Assembly (NCBI GenBank): GCA_030447445.1
Contig: JAUJOW010000008.1
Coordinates: forward strand, 1-64,000
Direction: 5' to 3'
Source of the DNA: Acidimicrobiales bacterium
Lineage (GTDB): Bacteria > Actinomycetota > Acidimicrobiia > Acidimicrobiales > Iamiaceae
DNA: 64,000 nucleotides
The position numbers and the translations under genes were made by a program. Below are positions 1-7,394 of this stretch, in pieces. Position 1 is the stretch's first letter. Every line of letters starts with the position of its first letter. The notes below the pieces were generated by a model that made no database searches, was not told the DNA's origin, and saw only the letters and a list, made by a program, of their open reading frames with translations.

Positions 1-1
1 A

Positions 2-32
2 AAAGCCGGCCTGATTCTGTCAGACCGGCTTT
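2..32 (-). terminator. Bidirectional intrinsic terminator hairpin
   Basis: The arms AAAGCCGG (2-9) and CCGGCTTT (25-32) pair perfectly. An inner stem CTGA/TCAG closes a five-base loop, with one c/a mismatch between the two stems. Read on the minus strand the hairpin ends in a T run, so it would terminate the AT-rich minus-strand gene whose stop codon lies at 54-56. Confidence 0.75.
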
Positions 33-53
33 GTTTAATGCGTATTGGTATCA

Positions 54-155
54 TTAATATTTAAACAATATCTCGCTATGCAATAGTTCAATTGTATTTT
101 CCCTTGCTACAGGTGTCTGCCGTTTTTCAATTTTAGTTTCATTTATTTTTTTGCA
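54..155 (-). CDS. 3' end of an AT-rich foreign gene (partial)
   Basis: On the minus strand an open frame runs from the GC junction at about 155 to a TAA at 54-56, about 32 codons. It includes a stretch reading KIEKRQTPVAREN and ends EILFKY. Codons are AT-rich and the terminator hairpin follows 22 bases later, which is what the end of a real gene would look like. No function can be read from so short a piece. The frame differs from that of the neighbouring pectate lyase fragment, so the two are not one gene. Confidence 0.35.
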   Translation of the reverse strand, partial: CKKINETKIEKRQTPVARENTIELLHSEILFKY

Positions 156-905
156 AGGACGGACAACTCCGGGGGAGGTAGACGTAGTTGACGAAGTTCA
201 GCTCCCGGCACCCGCCGTCCGTCGTGCGGTCGTGCCAGTTGTAGACCACGTTGTTGCGGAGGTCGAGTCGGCCGGCGAGTCGGCCGCCGTGGTTCAGCCC
301 GCCGGCCAGGCTCCAGTTGCGGCCGGCGCAGTGCGCCAGCAGGTTGTGGTGAAAGCTGCCGGCGTCGCCGGAAATGCTGGCGGCATACGAGTGGCCCTTG
401 CCGGTCCCGAGGTACTTGGGGTGGACCGAGTGGTTCAGCGCCTCGGCGATGAGGCACCACTGGACCGTGACGTTCCGGGCGCCCCGCGAGCTGACGCCCT
501 CGTCGATCGTCCAACTGACGGAGCAGTGGTCGATGATGCTGTGGTCGCAGCTCGCCAGGCCCATCCCGTCGAGTGTCTGGCCGCTCTCGTCTCCGACACG
601 CACGCGCAGGTGGCGGACGATGACGTCGTGGGCCCCGAGGCACCCGAACGAGTACCCCTTGACGCAGACCCCGTCGCCCGGGGCGGTCTGGCCGGCAACC
701 GTGACGTAGGGGTTCCTGATGATGATTTTGGACTTGAGCTCGATCGTCCCGCCGACGCGGAAGACGACGGTGCGCGGCCCGGCCGCCTCGCAGGCGGCGC
801 GGAGGCTGCCGGGGCCGGCGTCGTTCAGGGTGGGCACCTCGCTGACCCCCCCCCACGCGCACGGCTTCGGCCACACTCGCACGCACCCCGCCCCGGCGGC
901 CCAAC
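139..905 (-). pseudogene. Pectate lyase-like fragment, frameshifted and truncated at both ends
   Basis: The translation matches the right-handed beta-helix pectate lyase-like proteins common in Planctomycetes and Verrucomicrobia. It shows LNDAGPGSLR, a VAGQTAPGDG stretch, VRHLRVRVGD, DHCSVSW and repeated asparagine/glycine turns, then NFVNYVYLP. These proteins are normally secreted, act on pectin-like polymers and are over 400 aa; here about 240 residues remain. The ATG at 882 lies downstream of the real N-terminus: the GRSRARGG segment that precedes LND in this family is encoded in another frame, just upstream of a run of nine C (G on the coding strand) at 846-854. One extra G would rejoin the frames. 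The 3' end stops at the AT-rich junction and the last residues are junk. It is probably foreign to the host chromosome. Confidence 0.75.
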
Positions 906-924
906 TGTGCGGTGAGCGGGGGGG

Positions 925-956
925 GGCGGCGCTGGGGGGGGACGCCCCCCGCCGCC
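925..956 (-). terminator. G/C-rich hairpin downstream of the 994-1725 gene
   Basis: GGCGGC (925-930) pairs with GCCGCC (951-956) and GGGGGG (935-940) with CCCCCC (945-950), around a small loop. It lies about 40 bases past the stop codon of the minus-strand gene and could end its transcript, although no T tract follows. It also sits at the apparent border between the foreign pectate lyase fragment and the actinobacterial sequence. Confidence 0.4.
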
Positions 957-993
957 GGACCTTGCTGGTGGTGGTGTGGGAGGGAGGCGATGG

Positions 994-1725
994 TCAGGCG
1001 GCGTCGCCGCCGAGGTCATGGGACACGTGGGTCTCGGGAGGATGGGCCTCGGGAGGGTCGGGGCGCTCGGCCTCGCCGGGGCGCTCGGGAGCGGTCGATC
1101 CGACCGACCCACCGGAGGCACTCGATGCGGCAGCGGCGGCCAGGTGGCGGTCCCGGGCCCAGAGAGCGGCCTCCCGGGCCATGGCCGGGTGGAACCGCCA
1201 GCGGTGCAGCTGGCGCTCGGCGTGCTCGAGGTCGTCGCCCAGCTCGTAGAGGGTGATGGCCAGCCGGCGGGCCCGTCGGCGTTCGGCTTCCACCGTCGGG
1301 ACCCGCAGGTCCTGCTCCTGCCACTCGCGGTGGGCTTCCTGGAGCTCGGGGGGCAGCCGGTCCACCTGGTGTCGGTTGAGGGGGGGCAGCCGACGACGGA
1401 CTGCCAGCCCGGCGGCGCCACAGAACTGGGCGAGGCCGAACTGGGCGCAGCGGCCGAGGCTGCGCATGAACGGTGAGTGGCGACCGCCCTTGGTGCCCAG
1501 GCCGAGGGAGCGGGCGGTCTCCACCAACGGCAGCTCGAAGCCGTCGGGGTGGCGCTCGAGCCCGGTGGCCAGCCGGCGCAGCAGCCAGGTCGTGCTCGGG
1601 CCGAGGATGCCCAACCAGTACTGTTCGACGTAGGCGGAGCGGGGGTCGTGGCCGAGGGCGTCGATCACGGGGTCGGCCCACGGGGTGATCGTGAGCGTGG
1701 CAGGCAGGACGTCGGGGGTGGACAT
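994..1725 (-). CDS. Conserved hypothetical protein, actinobacterial type
   Basis: This is a 243-residue soluble protein with no signal peptide or membrane segment. A compact N-terminal part (about 10-190) has well-spaced hydrophobic residues and contains WLGILGPSTTW, LARSLG-like and HSPFMRSLGR segments. It is followed by an Arg/Glu-rich helical stretch with LPPELQEAH and a disordered Pro/Glu/Gly tail. I recognise the overall look from hypothetical proteins of Acidimicrobiia but know of no assigned function. The start is well supported: GGAGGA lies three bases before the ATG on the coding strand. It is transcribed away from the FG-GAP gene at 1900, with 174 bases between them, and ends next to the G-rich hairpin that borders foreign sequence. 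Confidence 0.75.
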   Translation of the reverse strand: MSTPDVLPATLTITPWADPVIDALGHDPRSAYVEQYWLGILGPSTTWLLRRLATGLERHPDGFELPLVETARSLGLGTKGGRHSPFMRSLGRCAQFGLAQFCGAAGLAVRRRLPPLNRHQVDRLPPELQEAHREWQEQDLRVPTVEAERRRARRLAITLYELGDDLEHAERQLHRWRFHPAMAREAALWARDRHLAAAAASSASGGSVGSTAPERPGEAERPDPPEAHPPETHVSHDLGGDAA

Positions 1726-1899
1726 GGTTCCTCCGAAGCGAGGCGGGCCGCATGGAGGGGAAGTGGCTGCACGGGAGGTTACTCTCGTGCACTTTCATGT
1801 AGTATCGATGAGCCGCGGTGAGACTGTCAAGGACATTATCGGGTGCAGTACCGTGACCGAGGCCATCGGACCGGCGGGTCCCTCCCCCAGGAGCCGTGC

Positions 1900-3024
1900 A
1901 TGCGCAGTCCCCACGCCCGCCGCACGCTCTTCCTGGCCGTGGTCGCCGTCGTCGTGCTGGTGCTGGGCAGCGCCGCCCCGGCCGGCGCCTTCATCCCCGA
2001 CGACGTGCGCTACGAGCAGGTGCTCGGGTCCTACGAACCGCTCAGCGGCGACTTCAACGGCGACGGTCTCGGTGACATCGTCTGGTACGCCGCCGGCACG
2101 GCCAGCGACTGGCTGTGGCTCGGCCACGAAGCCGGCTGGGAGCAGCGCACCAACCGTCCCCTGACCATCTCGGGGACCTACCGCCCGGTCGTGGGGGAGT
2201 TCACCGGTGACGGCATCGACGACATCCTGTTCCACCGCCCCGGACCCGGCGGCTCGGACTACTTCTGGCCCTCCCGGGGCGACGGCCGGTTCGGCTCGGT
2301 GGCCGTGGCCAACGCCAACGAAGGCACCCCGCACGTCGGCCGGTTCAACGGCGACGAGCGCGACGACATCTTCTGGTACCGCCCAGGATCTGGCTTCGAC
2401 TCCATCTGGGTAGCCACCCACGACGAGGGCTTCCTCGAGACGCCGACCCCGGTGTTCGGCACCTACACCCCCGCCGTCGGGGATTACGACGGCAACGGCT
2501 TCGACGACATCCTCTGGAGCGATGAAGCCAGCGCCACCGACCCGCTGTGGTTCTCGACGGGCACCGCCGGGCCCGACTGCGGGGGCTGCTTCACCCGGAC
2601 CAGCGTGTCCTTCCTGGGGCGGGGCAGCGTCCCGGTGGCCGGGAACTTCAACGGCGACGACAAGACCGATGTCTTCTGGTACGGCGCTGGTGGCGGGGCC
2701 GACGGCCTCTGGCTGGCCACCGGCGACGGCTTCGATCTCGAGCCCTACTCGGTGGTGGGCTCGTACCGGCCGATCGTCCGGGAGGCGCTGAGCCAGGACG
2801 AGATCGTCTGGTACGGGGAGTCCTGGCCGGAGACGATGTGGCACTACGTCGACGGGCGGTTCGTCAGCGAGGAGTTCCCCCAGGTCGCGGCCGGTCGCAT
2901 CCCGATCGTCGGCGTCCACCGCGGCCCGTTCCAGGATGAGGACGTCTTCTTCGCCGGCCCCGGCGACCGGATCGACGCCCAGACCTACGTGTCGGACCAA
3001 CCGGGACGACGGTCGCGCCGATGA
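1900..3024 (+). CDS. Secreted FG-GAP/VCBS repeat protein
   Basis: The 374-residue protein has a clear signal peptide: basic N-terminus (RSPHARR), hydrophobic core of valine and leucine, and a cleavage site near PAGAF at about residue 27. Six or more repeats follow, each with a calcium-loop-like core such as DFNGDGLGD, EFTGDGIDD, RFNGDERDD and NFNGDDKTD followed by a [IV][FVL]WY strand, spaced by about 45 residues. These are the blades of a beta-propeller of the FG-GAP/VCBS type. Such proteins act outside the cell, often in adhesion or carbohydrate contact. An ATG exists 57 bases upstream, but GGAG seven bases before 1900 and the signal peptide support this start. The next gene starts five bases after the stop codon and is also secreted, so the two probably form one unit. 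Confidence 0.85.
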   Translation: MRSPHARRTLFLAVVAVVVLVLGSAAPAGAFIPDDVRYEQVLGSYEPLSGDFNGDGLGDIVWYAAGTASDWLWLGHEAGWEQRTNRPLTISGTYRPVVGEFTGDGIDDILFHRPGPGGSDYFWPSRGDGRFGSVAVANANEGTPHVGRFNGDERDDIFWYRPGSGFDSIWVATHDEGFLETPTPVFGTYTPAVGDYDGNGFDDILWSDEASATDPLWFSTGTAGPDCGGCFTRTSVSFLGRGSVPVAGNFNGDDKTDVFWYGAGGGADGLWLATGDGFDLEPYSVVGSYRPIVREALSQDEIVWYGESWPETMWHYVDGRFVSEEFPQVAAGRIPIVGVHRGPFQDEDVFFAGPGDRIDAQTYVSDQPGRRSRR

Positions 3025-3028
3025 TCGC

Positions 3029-4033
3029 GTGAGCGACGCCGGCGTGGCTCGTACCCGAGCGGCCTCGGCCATCCTCGTCGTCGTGGCGGTCGTCGCCGCG
3101 CTCTTCGGCCCCCTCCCTGCGGCAGGCGGGCCGACGCGAGCGGTCAAGCCGGCCGTGCCCGCCTCGGGTGCCCTCTTCGGGGTGTGGGACCAGCCCCAAG
3201 CGGGGAACGACCATCGAGCCGGGATCCAGCGCCAGTGGCGTGCCCTCGTCGACGACCTCGGCCGCCCGCCGGACATCGCCCACTCCTTCTACAAGTTCTC
3301 CGACCCGTTCCCTTCATGGCGGGAGCCGTGGTACCAGTACCACGGTTCGGTCCCGATGATCTCATGGGCCGGCGCCGTCTCCGCAGACGTGCTGGCGGGG
3401 CGCCACGACACCCTGATCCGGCAGCGGGCCCGGGCGGTCCGGGAACTGGGTGCGCCGCTGTTCCTCCGCTACTCCGCCGAGCCGGAGGCGACGAAGCACC
3501 TTTCTCGCTCCCAATCGCCTGAGGCCTACAAGGTCGCCTGGCGCCGGGTGCACCGCCTCTTCGCCGAGGAAGGCGTGACCAACGTCGCCTGGGTGTGGTG
3601 CCCGACGGCGTTCGGCTTCGAAGACGGTCGGGCGCCGGCGTACTACCCCGGCAACGACGTGGTCGACTGGGTGTGCGCCGACGGGTACAACTGGGGCCCA
3701 GCCAAGGGAGCTCCGTGGCGCGACTTCGCCACGATCTTCGAGAGCTTCCACGCCTTCGGCGTCGCCGTGGGCAAGCCGCTCATGGTGGGCGAGTACGGGA
3801 CGGTCGAGAGGGGACCCGGCGACAAGGCCGAGTGGTTCGCCACGGCCACGGAGCAGATCAAGCGCCTGCCGGCCATAAAGGCCGTCGTCTACTACAACTC
3901 GAATCGCTTCGAGGACGACCGGATGTGGCGGTGGCGGATCACGAGCAGTCCATCGGCCCGGACGGCGTTCGAGGCCATGGCCTCGGACCCCTACTTCCAT
4001 CGACGGCAGCGCTCGTCGACCACCCGCTTCTGA
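3029..4033 (+). CDS. Secreted GH26-like glycoside hydrolase
   Basis: The 334-residue protein has a hydrophobic signal segment (SAILVVVAVVAALFG) ending near residue 35. The mature part resembles the (beta/alpha)8 barrel of GH26-type endo-mannanases and related lichenase/xylanase proteins. It shows GVWDQPQ at the first strand, FLRYSAEPE, where a glutamate sits in the place of the general acid, WVWCPT, DWVCADGYNW, and GEYGT with the candidate nucleophile glutamate. The start is the GTG at 3029, five bases after the preceding stop codon. The gene faces the exopolysaccharide operon tail to tail, with six bases between stop codons. A plausible role is to trim or release the polysaccharide made by that operon, but the substrate cannot be read from sequence. 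Confidence 0.8.
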   Translation: MSDAGVARTRAASAILVVVAVVAALFGPLPAAGGPTRAVKPAVPASGALFGVWDQPQAGNDHRAGIQRQWRALVDDLGRPPDIAHSFYKFSDPFPSWREPWYQYHGSVPMISWAGAVSADVLAGRHDTLIRQRARAVRELGAPLFLRYSAEPEATKHLSRSQSPEAYKVAWRRVHRLFAEEGVTNVAWVWCPTAFGFEDGRAPAYYPGNDVVDWVCADGYNWGPAKGAPWRDFATIFESFHAFGVAVGKPLMVGEYGTVERGPGDKAEWFATATEQIKRLPAIKAVVYYNSNRFEDDRMWRWRITSSPSARTAFEAMASDPYFHRRQRSSTTRF

Positions 4034-4039
4034 GCAACA

Positions 4040-5605
4040 TCAGCGCCTGGGGGTCACCTCGCGGTAGGAGTGGTAGCGCTTCGACTGCGACGGGCCTCGG
4101 TTGACGACGACGCCGAGCAACCTGGAACCGACCCTGGCCAGCTGCTGCTGGGTTTCGACCACCTCTGCTTCGGTGGTATGGGCGATCGAGACCACCAGCA
4201 CCATGGCCTCGGCGACAGTGGCCAGCCCGTGGGTGTCGGCCACGGCGAGCACGGGGGGCGCATCGAGCAGCACCAGGTCGAAGCGCTTGCGTAGCTGGCG
4301 CAGCACGTCGGCCATGGCATCGGACTGGAGGAGGTCGCTCGGGTTGCGGAACTTGGCTCCATCGATCGGCCCCGCCATGAGAACCGACAGACCGCCGCCT
4401 ATATCCCGCAGGGCCTTGTCGAGCCGAAGGTTGCCCTGGAGCACATCGGTCAGACCCTCGGTGCCGTTCAGGCCGAAGATCCGGTCGAGAGTGGGGCGAC
4501 GGATGTCGGCCGACACGAGGGCCACTGAGTGGCCACCCTGCGCCAGGACGGTGGCCAGGTTCGCCGAGACCGTGGACTTGCCTTCGTCCCGGTTGGCGCT
4601 GGTGAAGCACACGACCTGGGTGTCGGCGTCGGTGACGGCGATGAGGAACGAGGCGCGGAGTCGTCGGAAGGCATCAGCTTCGGAGCTGTCGGGATCCTGG
4701 AGGGTGACCAGGCTGTTCTCGGCCTTGCGATACCCCTCGGCGAAGGTGGGCACCGTTCCCAAGGTGGTTACACCGAGGTGGTGCTCGATCGACCCCTTGT
4801 CCCGCACCTGAGCGTCGAGGCGGTCGGCCACGAAGGCGACACCGAGGGCGAGGATGCCACCGCCCAGCAGTCCCAGGGCCCCGGTGCGCACCGGTCCGGG
4901 CGTCGACGGGCTGCCGGGCAGGTTGGCCGGGGTCAGCACAAGGCCGGGATCCACCTCGGTCTGCTCGACCGTCCGCAGCTCGAGGCGGGCATCGGCGAGT
5001 TGCGCATCGAGGGAATCGACACGCCGGTTGGCGGCCGCCCATTGGGCCGGCTCCTCGTCGGGGTTGATCAGGGCCAGGGCCTGCTCGGCGTCCTGAAGCT
5101 GGTCGCTCGTGTCTTCGATGACCCGCTGCTGGGCTGCCACCCGTTGTTCGATCTTGCCGACCACCTCGGCCCGGTTGACCTCGACGTAGGCCTCGGCGAA
5201 GGCCTGGGCGCCGGCCTGGGCCCGGCGCGGGGTGTCGCCGGTGAACTCCACCTGGAGGATGCGGGCCTCCGACGGAGCCGTGACCTCCACGCGAGCCAGC
5301 AGCGCCCGCGGGGAGACGTCGAAGTCGAGCTGCTCGGCGGCTCGCTCGGCCACCACCTCGGACTCCATCACCCGCGCCTCGGTCAACACATCGCTGGCCG
5401 CCAGGCGAGGCGCCCCTTCGGTGACCTCGGAGTCAGGGATCTGCACCTCGCTCCGGGCCGTCCAGCGCTCGGGCCGGGTCACCCCGTAGGCGACGCCGAG
5501 GAGGGTGCAGACGACGACGATGGTGAACACGAGCGCCTTGCGCCGCCGGATCACCCCGAGGTAGTCGGCGAGGTCCACGCTCGTGGCGTTGGGTTCAGCG
5601 CTCAC
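4040..5605 (-). CDS. Wzz-BY-kinase fusion (polysaccharide co-polymerase with tyrosine kinase domain)
   Basis: The 521-residue protein begins with a chain-length determinant (Wzz) domain: cytoplasmic SVDLADYLGVIRRRK, a membrane helix at about 24-42, a long extracytoplasmic helical region, and a second helix at about 241-262. The C-terminal part is a CpsD/CapB-like bacterial tyrosine kinase with Walker A TSANRDEGKST (about 335-345), Walker A' SADIRRP and Walker B LLDAPPVLA. Such proteins set chain length and drive Wzy-dependent polymer export at the inner membrane. The C-terminal tail has only two tyrosines (RYHSY), fewer than the usual cluster. The GTG at 5605 is preferred, with AGGAGG upstream at a rather long 11-base spacing; an ATG at 5677 is possible. 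It is the last gene of the operon running from 12019 to 4040. Confidence 0.9.
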   Translation of the reverse strand: MSAEPNATSVDLADYLGVIRRRKALVFTIVVVCTLLGVAYGVTRPERWTARSEVQIPDSEVTEGAPRLAASDVLTEARVMESEVVAERAAEQLDFDVSPRALLARVEVTAPSEARILQVEFTGDTPRRAQAGAQAFAEAYVEVNRAEVVGKIEQRVAAQQRVIEDTSDQLQDAEQALALINPDEEPAQWAAANRRVDSLDAQLADARLELRTVEQTEVDPGLVLTPANLPGSPSTPGPVRTGALGLLGGGILALGVAFVADRLDAQVRDKGSIEHHLGVTTLGTVPTFAEGYRKAENSLVTLQDPDSSEADAFRRLRASFLIAVTDADTQVVCFTSANRDEGKSTVSANLATVLAQGGHSVALVSADIRRPTLDRIFGLNGTEGLTDVLQGNLRLDKALRDIGGGLSVLMAGPIDGAKFRNPSDLLQSDAMADVLRQLRKRFDLVLLDAPPVLAVADTHGLATVAEAMVLVVSIAHTTEAEVVETQQQLARVGSRLLGVVVNRGPSQSKRYHSYREVTPRR

Positions 5606-5732
5606 CCGAGCTCGGGCCTCCTGTGGCGGGGACGTCGGCGCCCAGCGGGCACGGTCGTCGGAACAGCTCCGTTCCATTCTGCCCGGCCGGCGACCGATGG
5701 CGGGGATGGCAGCGCAGCGAGGCAGGGCCGGG

Positions 5733-7394
5733 TCACGACGGGGCCGCCGGGCTCGTTCGAGTGCCGCCGGGACGGGGCCGGAGGGCGGTTCGGAACGCCT
5801 CGGGGTGGAGCAGGCGTCGCCCCCGCCACAGGAGCCCGATGTAGAGCGGGGCAGTGATGGCCAGGGTGGCCATCATGGATGGGATCGTCGCTCCAGCGAC
5901 CAGCCGGACCAAGAGCGCCGGGATCCCTACGGCGACGGTGGCCAGCACGGCCACGCGGCGAGCTCCGGCTCCGAAGGGGTGCAGGCCCAGCCCGCGATGG
6001 ACCTGGATGAGCGGTAGGGCGTTGCTAAGGCTGATGCTCGCCGTCCAGGCGATGGCCGCGCCCGTGGCGCCGAAGGGGGGAACGAGGAGGATGTTGCCGA
6101 GCACGTTGACAGCCACGGCCACGGCCGCGTTCAGGAGGTTCGACCGGCTGGCCCCACCCATGAGCAGGACCATGTCCACAGGGCCGCACAGCGACGCGAA
6201 CAGGCCGGCGCCGGCCAGGATGACGAGCACGGTCGCTCCGTCCTCGAAGCCGGGACCGAACGCCCGCATGAGCACCGGCGCGAACGCCGCACTGAGGAAG
6301 TGGATGGGCCACACGAGGCAGACGCCCCAGGCCGTGGCCGACTGGAAGACGAACTGGGCGCGAGGCAGCTGGCGGCGGGCGAGGGCGGCGCTGATCTGGG
6401 GCTGGACGGCGTGGTTGACGGCCAGAGCCACGAACATGCCGACGATCAGCCAGCGGCTGGCGGCGGCGTAGACGCCGGCGGCCAGCGATGAGGCCAACGC
6501 GCCGACCATGAGGATGTCGAGGCGGAGCACGGCGACCTGGAACACCCCCGCGAGCGCGCGAGGGGCGGCGAAGCCCCAGAAGGCCCGTCCGCTCACCTGG
6601 TCGCCGGCGAGGCCGTCGCTGCCATCCCCGTCAAAGCCGCCCGCAAGTGGACCAGTGGGTGTGCCCGACACGGCCAACCGCTCACTCCGGCGGACCAGCA
6701 CGGCGTACCAGACCGCCATCGCAGCGGCGGCCAGGACGTAGGGCACGGCCCATGCCGCCGCCATCGCCAGCGGGCCGAGGCCGAGTACGAGCACGACCAG
6801 CACGGCGATGGGCTGGGCGATCGGGCGAGCGACCCGCTCGACGAGCACCGATGGCAGCATCGTCCCGAAACCGCGAGAGCCGGCCTGCAGCACCCCGTAC
6901 ACGGCGGTCACCGCCATGGCGGGGGCGAACACCCGCACCGACGTGGCGAAGTCGTCAGCGTGAGGGCCGTTCGCCACCAACGAGGCCAGGGTGTTGGCCC
7001 CGAGGAAGAGGATGAGCCCGGCCACCACGCCAATGCCAGCGGGGGGGAGGATGGCCAGCCGGCTCCAGCGGCGCAGGGCGTCGATCTGGCCGAAGGCCAG
7101 CGCCCGGGGTACGAAGCGGGCGAGGCCGGTGTCGGCGCCCAGCTGCCCGGCGACGGTCACCATCTGGAAGACGGCGACGGCTTCGAGGAAGGCGCCGGTG
7201 GCGGCCGGTCCGAGGCGACGGGACACCACGACGACGAGAGCGAAGGCGCCCACCGCGCTTACCGCCGACCCGGCGAGGTTCAGCACACCCCCGCGGGCGA
7301 CCGTCGACAGGTCGGGGTCGGCCGAGGTGGCAGCGGCCTCCATCTCTGGTGCCGGGTCGCCGGGCGGCGTCGTCGGGGTCCGGAGCTCGGTCAC
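5733..7394 (-). CDS. Wzx-like polysaccharide flippase (MOP superfamily)
   Basis: The 553-residue integral membrane protein has about 12-14 hydrophobic helices evenly spread from residue 45 to 530. The pattern is that of Wzx/RfbX-type flippases: a first helix pair starting near GGVLNLAGSAVSAVGA, and GPAATGAFLEA and ASRWLIVG segments. Members move lipid-linked repeat units across the inner membrane. It starts at a GTG that overlaps the stop codon of the upstream kinase-fold gene by four bases (GTGA), so the two are translationally coupled. It lies between the kinase-fold gene and the Wzz/tyrosine kinase, which fits export of a Wzy-dependent exopolysaccharide. Confidence 0.88.
   Translation of the reverse strand: MTELRTPTTPPGDPAPEMEAAATSADPDLSTVARGGVLNLAGSAVSAVGAFALVVVVSRRLGPAATGAFLEAVAVFQMVTVAGQLGADTGLARFVPRALAFGQIDALRRWSRLAILPPAGIGVVAGLILFLGANTLASLVANGPHADDFATSVRVFAPAMAVTAVYGVLQAGSRGFGTMLPSVLVERVARPIAQPIAVLVVLVLGLGPLAMAAAWAVPYVLAAAAMAVWYAVLVRRSERLAVSGTPTGPLAGGFDGDGSDGLAGDQVSGRAFWGFAAPRALAGVFQVAVLRLDILMVGALASSLAAGVYAAASRWLIVGMFVALAVNHAVQPQISAALARRQLPRAQFVFQSATAWGVCLVWPIHFLSAAFAPVLMRAFGPGFEDGATVLVILAGAGLFASLCGPVDMVLLMGGASRSNLLNAAVAVAVNVLGNILLVPPFGATGAAIAWTASISLSNALPLIQVHRGLGLHPFGAGARRVAVLATVAVGIPALLVRLVAGATIPSMMATLAITAPLYIGLLWRGRRLLHPEAFRTALRPRPGGTRTSPAAPS

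Larger units (their letters stand above)
1..155. other. AT-rich foreign segment at window edge
   Basis: Base composition is strongly AT-rich, with runs of T and A, up to about position 155. It then switches within a few bases to the >65% GC sequence that fills the rest of the window. The segment holds a strong hairpin terminator and what looks like the 3' end of an AT-rich minus-strand gene. The style (A/T codons, AAAGCCGG hairpin) resembles Bacteroidota rather than Actinobacteria. An assembly chimera is the simplest reading; a recent insertion is the alternative. Confidence 0.7.

Noticed and set aside
1739-1899. Possible riboswitch or small RNA in the divergent gap upstream of the FG-GAP gene
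   Set aside because: No conserved fold recognised; only a weak promoter-like TGTCAA/TACCGT pair is visible.
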